From Planctomycetota bacterium (GTDB lineage Bacteria; Planctomycetota; Brocadiia; Brocadiales; Brocadiaceae): a stretch of DNA of 9,648 nucleotides. The stretch spans positions 1 through 9,648 of the forward strand of contig JAHFOW010000109.1 of the NCBI GenBank assembly GCA_023261465.1. Direction: 5' to 3'. Below, piece by piece: positions 5,894 through 9,648 of this stretch. Position numbers and translations under genes: made by a program. The notes under the pieces were generated by a model. It saw only the letters and a program-made list of their open reading frames with translations, searched no databases and had not been told where the DNA came from. Each line of letters opens with the position of its first letter. The first letter of the stretch is position 1.

Positions 5894-5908
5894 TGAGACT
5901 CATTCTCA
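5894..5908. promoter_or_regulatory. Operator-like palindrome between porin and recQ
   Basis: TGAGACTCATTCTCA is palindromic in a 7-1-7 arrangement, with six of seven arm pairs matching. It resembles Fur-superfamily boxes and agrees with the nirK-upstream site at 2554-2568 at 13 of 15 positions. It lies about 9-23 nt downstream of the start predicted for the porin promoter at 5924-5951, a position where a bound repressor would block transcription. Its effect on recQ, about 140 bp away, is unclear. Confidence 0.55.
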
Positions 5909-5923
5909 ACAATATGTTTTATG

Positions 5924-5951
5924 ATTATATAGTGTTTATAAAATTTGTCAA
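5924..5951 (-). promoter_or_regulatory. Consensus sigma-70 promoter for the porin gene
   Basis: The minus strand has TTGACA (5951-5946), a 16-bp spacer and TATAAT (5929-5924), both perfect hexamers. The predicted start is near 5917, which gives a leader of about 240 nt before the porin ATG at 5676. Confidence 0.7.
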
Positions 5952-5997
5952 ATGTTTTTTTATTTTTTTTCTCCTGACGAATTCAATAGATTTGTCC

Positions 5998-6026
5998 TTG
6001 CAAAATAATTTTCTTTTGATTATGTT
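5998..6026 (+). promoter_or_regulatory. Candidate recQ promoter
   Basis: TTGCAA (5998-6003), a 17-bp spacer and TATGTT (6021-6026) each match four of six consensus positions. The start would be near 6033, about 18 nt before the recQ ATG. The stretch is very AT-rich, so chance matches are likely. Confidence 0.3.
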
Positions 6027-6050
6027 TAAAATCAAAAAAAGAAAACAATC

Positions 6051-8195
6051 ATGTATACAACCCTGCATAAATATTTTGGTTATACCAGCTTTTTTCCCCT
6101 TCAGGAAGACATCATTAAGGAAGCGCTCAACCGCAAGGACGTCTTTGTCCTTATGCCAACAGGCGGCGGTAAGTCCCTGTGCTACCAACTGCCCGCCTTG
6201 TTGTTTGATGGCATAACTGTTGTCATTTCGCCCCTGATTGCGCTCATGAAAGATCAGGTGGATGGGTTGCTGGCGAATGGTGTACCTGCAACCTTTATCA
6301 ACAGCTCGTTGAGTTTTGGCGAAATTAATGGACGGAAACGGCGTCTGGCAAATAGTGAAATCAAAATCCTTTATATTGCGCCTGAACGTCTGTTCATGCC
6401 AGACTTTCTGGAATTTTTACAGGGATTAAAGGTCAGTCTGGTTGCGATTGACGAATCGCATTGCATTTCAGAGTGGGGACACGACTTCAGGCCTGAATAT
6501 CGCCAGCTCAGTATACTCAGGGATAAATTCCCTCAAGTACCCCTTATGGCCTTAACCGCCACCGCCACACCCGTCGTCCAGCAAGATATTCTTACGCAAC
6601 TGAAACTATCCGGTTGCAAGGTCTTCAAGGCAAGCTTTAACAGAAAAAATCTGTATTATCAGATTAAACCAAAGGATAACCCCTACAACCAGATACTTCA
6701 CTATTTAAAAGACCGGAAAAACGAATCGGGTATTATTTATTGTCAAAGCCGTAAAACGGTGGAAAATTTAGCAACAAGTCTACAGAAAGCGGGATACCGC
6801 GCCCTGCCCTACCATGCGGGTTTGACTCCGGAAACCAGGACACAAAACCAGGAACGGTTCATTCGTGACGACGTAGAGATTATCGTGGCAACGATCGCAT
6901 TTGGCATGGGTATTGACAAACCTAACGTTCGCTACGTTATCCACTACGACTTGCCTAAGAGTATCGAAGGGTATTATCAGGAAACCGGGCGTGCGGGCAG
7001 GGATGGGTTAGAAAGCGATTGTATCCTGTTCTTTAGCTACGGCGATATGTTCAAAATTGAACACTTCATTCTTCAAAAAGAGGCCGAAAATGAACGTCAG
7101 GTGGCGTACAAACAATTACGGGAACTGGTAAGTTATTGTGAAGGCAACGTATGCCGGAGAAGGTTGCTCCTGGCCTATTTTGGAGAACAATTTAATGAGC
7201 CGAATTGTGAGAATTGTGATGCTTGTTTAGAACCAAAGGAACGGTTTGACGGAACAATTGCCGCACAGAAAATTTTATCGTGCGTTTATCGGGTGGATGA
7301 ACGCTTTGGAATAAATTATGTTATTGATATCTTGCAAGGCGCTAAAAGCCAGAAGGTGTTGCAGAATCGTCATGATACCATCAAAACGTACGGAGTCGGA
7401 AAAGAATATTCTAAACAACAATGGCAGTCATTTATCCGTGAGTTAATTCAATTAGGCTATTTAAAATTGGATGGAGATAAGTATCCCGTTTTGAAGTTGC
7501 ATGAAAAGAGCCGGAATGTATTAACAGGCAATGAAAAGGTGTTTCTCACAAAACCCGAAGAAAAACTGAAAATCCACCACGTTGAAACAGACAAGGACTA
7601 CGACCCCGCCCTCTTTGAACACCTGCGGTCTTTGAGGAAAACAATGGCCGACCGGGAAGGCGTACCGCCCTATATTATCTTTCACGATACAAGTTTAAAG
7701 GAAATGTCTATCGATTACCCGCAAAGTTTGCTGGCCTTAAGTAAAATAAGCGGCATCGGCGATCAAAAACTAAAGAAATACGGGGATATTTTTGTAAAAG
7801 AAATCAGCAGGTATTGCGAACAAAACAATATAACCCCCAAACAAACCACCTATAAATACCCCGAGTTATCCACCAAACACGAGAGGGCATTAACCACGCA
7901 AACAACACTGTCGCTGTACCAGCAAAACCTCACAATCCAGGAAATTGCACAAAAAAGAGGTCTTGCCCCATCCACCATCGCTTCTCATCTCGAAAAACTT
8001 ATCCTGGATGGCGAAGATGTTTCTATAGACAGGATGGTAAATCCAGAAAAGCAAAACCACATTCGCAGGGCATTAAACGAATCAGGCAGAGAACGGCTGG
8101 CCCCGGTAAAAGAAAAACTCGGAGATGCTTATTCATACGAGGAAATAAGGTTGGTCAGGGCAAAGATGATGTGTGAAGGTGAAAAGGGTGGATAA
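6051..8195 (+). CDS. recQ: ATP-dependent DNA helicase RecQ
   Basis: The 714-residue protein is a 3'-to-5' superfamily 2 helicase for recombination and fork repair. Motifs appear in order: FPLQEDII (Q-motif region, about 15-22), MPTGGGKS (Walker A, 35-42), DESH (134-137), the aromatic-rich loop CISEWGHDFRPEY (138-150), ALTATAT (167-173), IAFGMGIDKPNVR (282-294) and QETGRAGRDG (310-319). The RQC zinc site is C368, C386, C389 and C392. A winged-helix region follows (about 400-500), then an HRDC domain (about 512-592) and a C-terminal helix-turn-helix tail (about 610-700, with LTIQEIAQKRGLAPSTIASHL), an arrangement known from many bacterial RecQs. No clear Shine-Dalgarno site precedes the ATG, only an A-rich stretch. 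It is the only plus-strand gene, divergent from the porin and convergent with the WD40 gene. Confidence 0.96.
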   Translation: MYTTLHKYFGYTSFFPLQEDIIKEALNRKDVFVLMPTGGGKSLCYQLPALLFDGITVVISPLIALMKDQVDGLLANGVPATFINSSLSFGEINGRKRRLANSEIKILYIAPERLFMPDFLEFLQGLKVSLVAIDESHCISEWGHDFRPEYRQLSILRDKFPQVPLMALTATATPVVQQDILTQLKLSGCKVFKASFNRKNLYYQIKPKDNPYNQILHYLKDRKNESGIIYCQSRKTVENLATSLQKAGYRALPYHAGLTPETRTQNQERFIRDDVEIIVATIAFGMGIDKPNVRYVIHYDLPKSIEGYYQETGRAGRDGLESDCILFFSYGDMFKIEHFILQKEAENERQVAYKQLRELVSYCEGNVCRRRLLLAYFGEQFNEPNCENCDACLEPKERFDGTIAAQKILSCVYRVDERFGINYVIDILQGAKSQKVLQNRHDTIKTYGVGKEYSKQQWQSFIRELIQLGYLKLDGDKYPVLKLHEKSRNVLTGNEKVFLTKPEEKLKIHHVETDKDYDPALFEHLRSLRKTMADREGVPPYIIFHDTSLKEMSIDYPQSLLALSKISGIGDQKLKKYGDIFVKEISRYCEQNNITPKQTTYKYPELSTKHERALTTQTTLSLYQQNLTIQEIAQKRGLAPSTIASHLEKLILDGEDVSIDRMVNPEKQNHIRRALNESGRERLAPVKEKLGDAYSYEEIRLVRAKMMCEGEKGG

Positions 8196-8244
8196 CCATC
8201 AAACCTTTTATTGGCCGGTTTCTAACGGACAATATACATGCTTA

Positions 8245-9345
8245 TTAATCCCATTTGCTTATAGACAGGGGTACAGCAATTGGTTTCCGGCCCGCCACAT
8301 CCCAAAGAACAATAGTCCCATCCTCACTACCCGAGGCTAATAACTTGCCGTCCGGGCTAAAGACAACGCTCTCCACTGATGCTGTATGACCAGTTAAGGC
8401 TTCACCAATAGGCTTTCTGTCTGCCACGTTCCACAGGATAACGGTTTTATCCATACCGCATGAGGCCAGCATCTTGCCATCCTGACTAAACACAACACTC
8501 TCCACCGCACCTTTATGATCTGTCAAGGGCTTACCAACCGGTTTTCTTCCTGCCACGTCCCACAGAATAATCGTTCCATCATCACTGCCTGATGCCAAGA
8601 GCTTGCCATCCGGGCTAAAGGCAACACTCTCCACCCACATTTTATGGCCTGTGAGCGGTTCACCAATTTGTTTCATATTCTCTGTATCCCATAAAATAAC
8701 ATTACCGTCCACACCGCACGAGGCCAGAAGCTTACCGTTTGGACTAAAAGCTACGCACTCAACCGGTTCGTCGTGCCCGATGAGAGGCTCACCAATGGGT
8801 TTCATACTTGCCGCATCCCATAAAATGATGAGCCCATCTGCACCACATGAGGCAAATATTTTACCGTCCGGCCTGAACGCAACACATTCCACCCACCCTT
8901 CGTGTCCAGTCAGAGGCACACACAAAGACTTCAAACTCGCCTTATCCCACAAAATAACAGTACCATCCGCGCCACCCGATGCCAACATTTTTCCATCCGG
9001 GCTGAAGGCGACGCTCAACACTCCACCGCTATGACCCATAAGAGGTTCGCCAATAATCCCCATACTCTTCAGATCCCATAATACAATACCGTTATCGTTA
9101 CCAGAGGCCAGCATCTTGCCATCAGGACTAAAGGTAATGCTGTTTACTGCCTTTACGTGACCCGACCGGGGCTTATCAGCAGATTTTTTCTCGTTCTGCG
9201 CCTTATTCTGAGGAGTTAAGTTCCATTCGCTGGCGATAGCACACCTGCTAATAATCAAACAAAGACCTATCAGTGCCACTCCAACAACCACAGGAACCAA
9301 ACGACTTGCACGAGCATCATCATTTTGCACCTTCCTCTGTATCAT
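8245..9345 (-). CDS. Exported or membrane-anchored seven-repeat WD40 protein
   Basis: The 366-residue protein has a short charged N-terminus and a hydrophobic segment (about 15-34), possibly cleaved after CAIA at about residue 39. A Lys-rich linker follows, then seven WD40 repeats starting at residues 62, 104, 147, 190, 233, 276 and 319. Each has the GH/DH start, FSPDGK.LASG turn and LWD end; the sixth reads DH and LWN. Seven repeats make one complete beta-propeller, a protein-binding platform without catalysis. No kinase, NACHT or protease domain is fused. AAGGAG just before the ATG supports the start. The C-terminus is short (SISKWD). It converges on recQ with a 49-bp gap and no obvious shared terminator. 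Partner and role are unknown. An envelope location makes it unlike the eukaryotic WD40 scaffolds. Confidence 0.85.
   Translation of the reverse strand: MIQRKVQNDDARASRLVPVVVGVALIGLCLIISRCAIASEWNLTPQNKAQNEKKSADKPRSGHVKAVNSITFSPDGKMLASGNDNGIVLWDLKSMGIIGEPLMGHSGGVLSVAFSPDGKMLASGGADGTVILWDKASLKSLCVPLTGHEGWVECVAFRPDGKIFASCGADGLIILWDAASMKPIGEPLIGHDEPVECVAFSPNGKLLASCGVDGNVILWDTENMKQIGEPLTGHKMWVESVAFSPDGKLLASGSDDGTIILWDVAGRKPVGKPLTDHKGAVESVVFSQDGKMLASCGMDKTVILWNVADRKPIGEALTGHTASVESVVFSPDGKLLASGSEDGTIVLWDVAGRKPIAVPLSISKWD
8263..9162 (-). repeat. Tandem WD40 repeats, 129-bp period
   Basis: Repeats 2-7 are each exactly 43 residues (129 bp) and repeat 1 is 42. Repeats 5 and 7 agree at about 33 of 43 positions, and repeats 3, 4 and 6 share a distinctive ASCG turn. 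The regular length points to growth by duplication of units within the gene. Confidence 0.9.
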
Positions 9346-9648
9346 CTCTTCTCCTTCTGTTAGTATTTTTTACGAGGATTATGGGAAAAACCGTAACTCA
9401 TTAAGACGGATATCTTACCACCTAACCAGAACAAGTCGGAAGAGTAAAGTGAAAAAATCTATGGCATCTAAAAAAAATAGGACTATCAGGAAAGATGCCT
9501 TATGAGTCATGACCACCCGCATAGCGGGTGGCTTGCTTAGCCCTAAAAGGGCGAAAAGAACAATAATTATAAGTCCTTGATATTGGACTGGTTTCCCGCT
9601 TCACCCTGAGAATTAAGGAATTATTAGCATTATATCTGTTATATTAGT
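9346..9648. other. 303-bp stretch without a supported gene
   Basis: No reading frame with protein-like character was found on either strand. The part next to the WD40 gene holds its ribosome site and probably a promoter (CATAAT on the minus strand at 9383-9378, with no good -35). The rest is AT-rich apart from the hairpin cluster at 9513-9589. Confidence 0.6.
9513..9589. repeat. Three-hairpin cluster, possible IS200/IS605-type end or structured RNA
   Basis: CCACCCGC (9513-9520) and GCGGGTGG (9524-9531) form an 8-bp stem with loop ATA. GCCCT (9540-9544) and AGGGC (9548-9552) form a second stem with loop AAA. AGTCC (9572-9576) and GGACT (9585-9589) form a third. TCAT directly precedes the GACCACCCGC stem. 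Strong hairpins near a short cleavage tetranucleotide are typical of IS200/IS605 ends and of REP sequences used by related transposases. No transposase is in the window, so this is an inference from structure only. Confidence 0.4.

Noticed and set aside
5887..6216. Open frame of 109 codons on the plus strand overlapping the recQ start
   Set aside because: It begins in the promoter and operator region and runs out of frame into recQ, which has clear helicase motifs from its first codons.
8196..8244. Bidirectional terminator between recQ and the WD40 gene
   Set aside because: The gap contains no stable stem with a T-run on either strand; only a weak AAACC/GGTTT pairing is visible.
8603..9034. 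Open frame of 143 codons on the plus strand
   Set aside because: It is the antisense shadow of the WD40 repeats; its apparent repeat pattern is inherited from the 129-bp coding period.

Overview
This window looks like a chromosomal segment from a Gram-negative, moderately AT-rich bacterium. The best fit is an anammox planctomycete of the order Brocadiales (Brocadia/Jettenia type). That placement is an inference from the gene mix: an exported NirK-type copper nitrite reductase next to a small DUF2325 protein, a coiled-coil outer-membrane porin, a BamC-like lipoprotein, an exported WD40 propeller, and many short palindromic repeats between genes. No ribosomal or other phylogenetic marker is present, so the genus cannot be fixed.

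Layout. Positions 1-5676 carry six genes, all on the minus strand. In transcription order they are: the coiled-coil porin (5676-4174), an FAD-dependent oxidoreductase of the amine oxidase/protoporphyrinogen oxidase-like superfamily with a forced TTG start (4020-2593), nirK (2503-1490), a DUF2325 protein (1378-1061), a BamC-like lipoprotein (958-482), and an exported FMN-binding protein with a GTG start that runs off the left edge (377 to before position 1). After a 374-bp divergent control region comes recQ on the plus strand (6051-8195). It converges on an exported seven-repeat WD40 protein (9345-8245, minus). The last 303 bp hold no gene but contain three consecutive hairpins that could be the end of a mobile element or a structured RNA.

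Regulation. The porin/recQ intergenic region holds a minus-strand promoter with perfect consensus hexamers (TTGACA, 16 bp, TATAAT). A 15-bp palindrome lies just downstream of its predicted transcription start. A near-identical palindrome (13 of 15 positions) lies upstream of nirK. This suggests that one dimeric repressor, perhaps of the Fur superfamily, controls both the porin and the nitrite reductase. The porin leader downstream of this site is about 240 nt long and contains four hairpins, some of which look like dispersed genomic repeats.

How the genes work together. nirK supplies periplasmic nitrite reduction to NO with every copper ligand present. The porin would give the outer membrane a channel under a related control signal. 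The FMN-binding and BamC-like proteins are also exported, so most of the minus-strand block acts in the cell envelope. RecQ is an ordinary full-length DNA repair helicase. No CRISPR array, rRNA, tRNA or intact transposase gene was seen.
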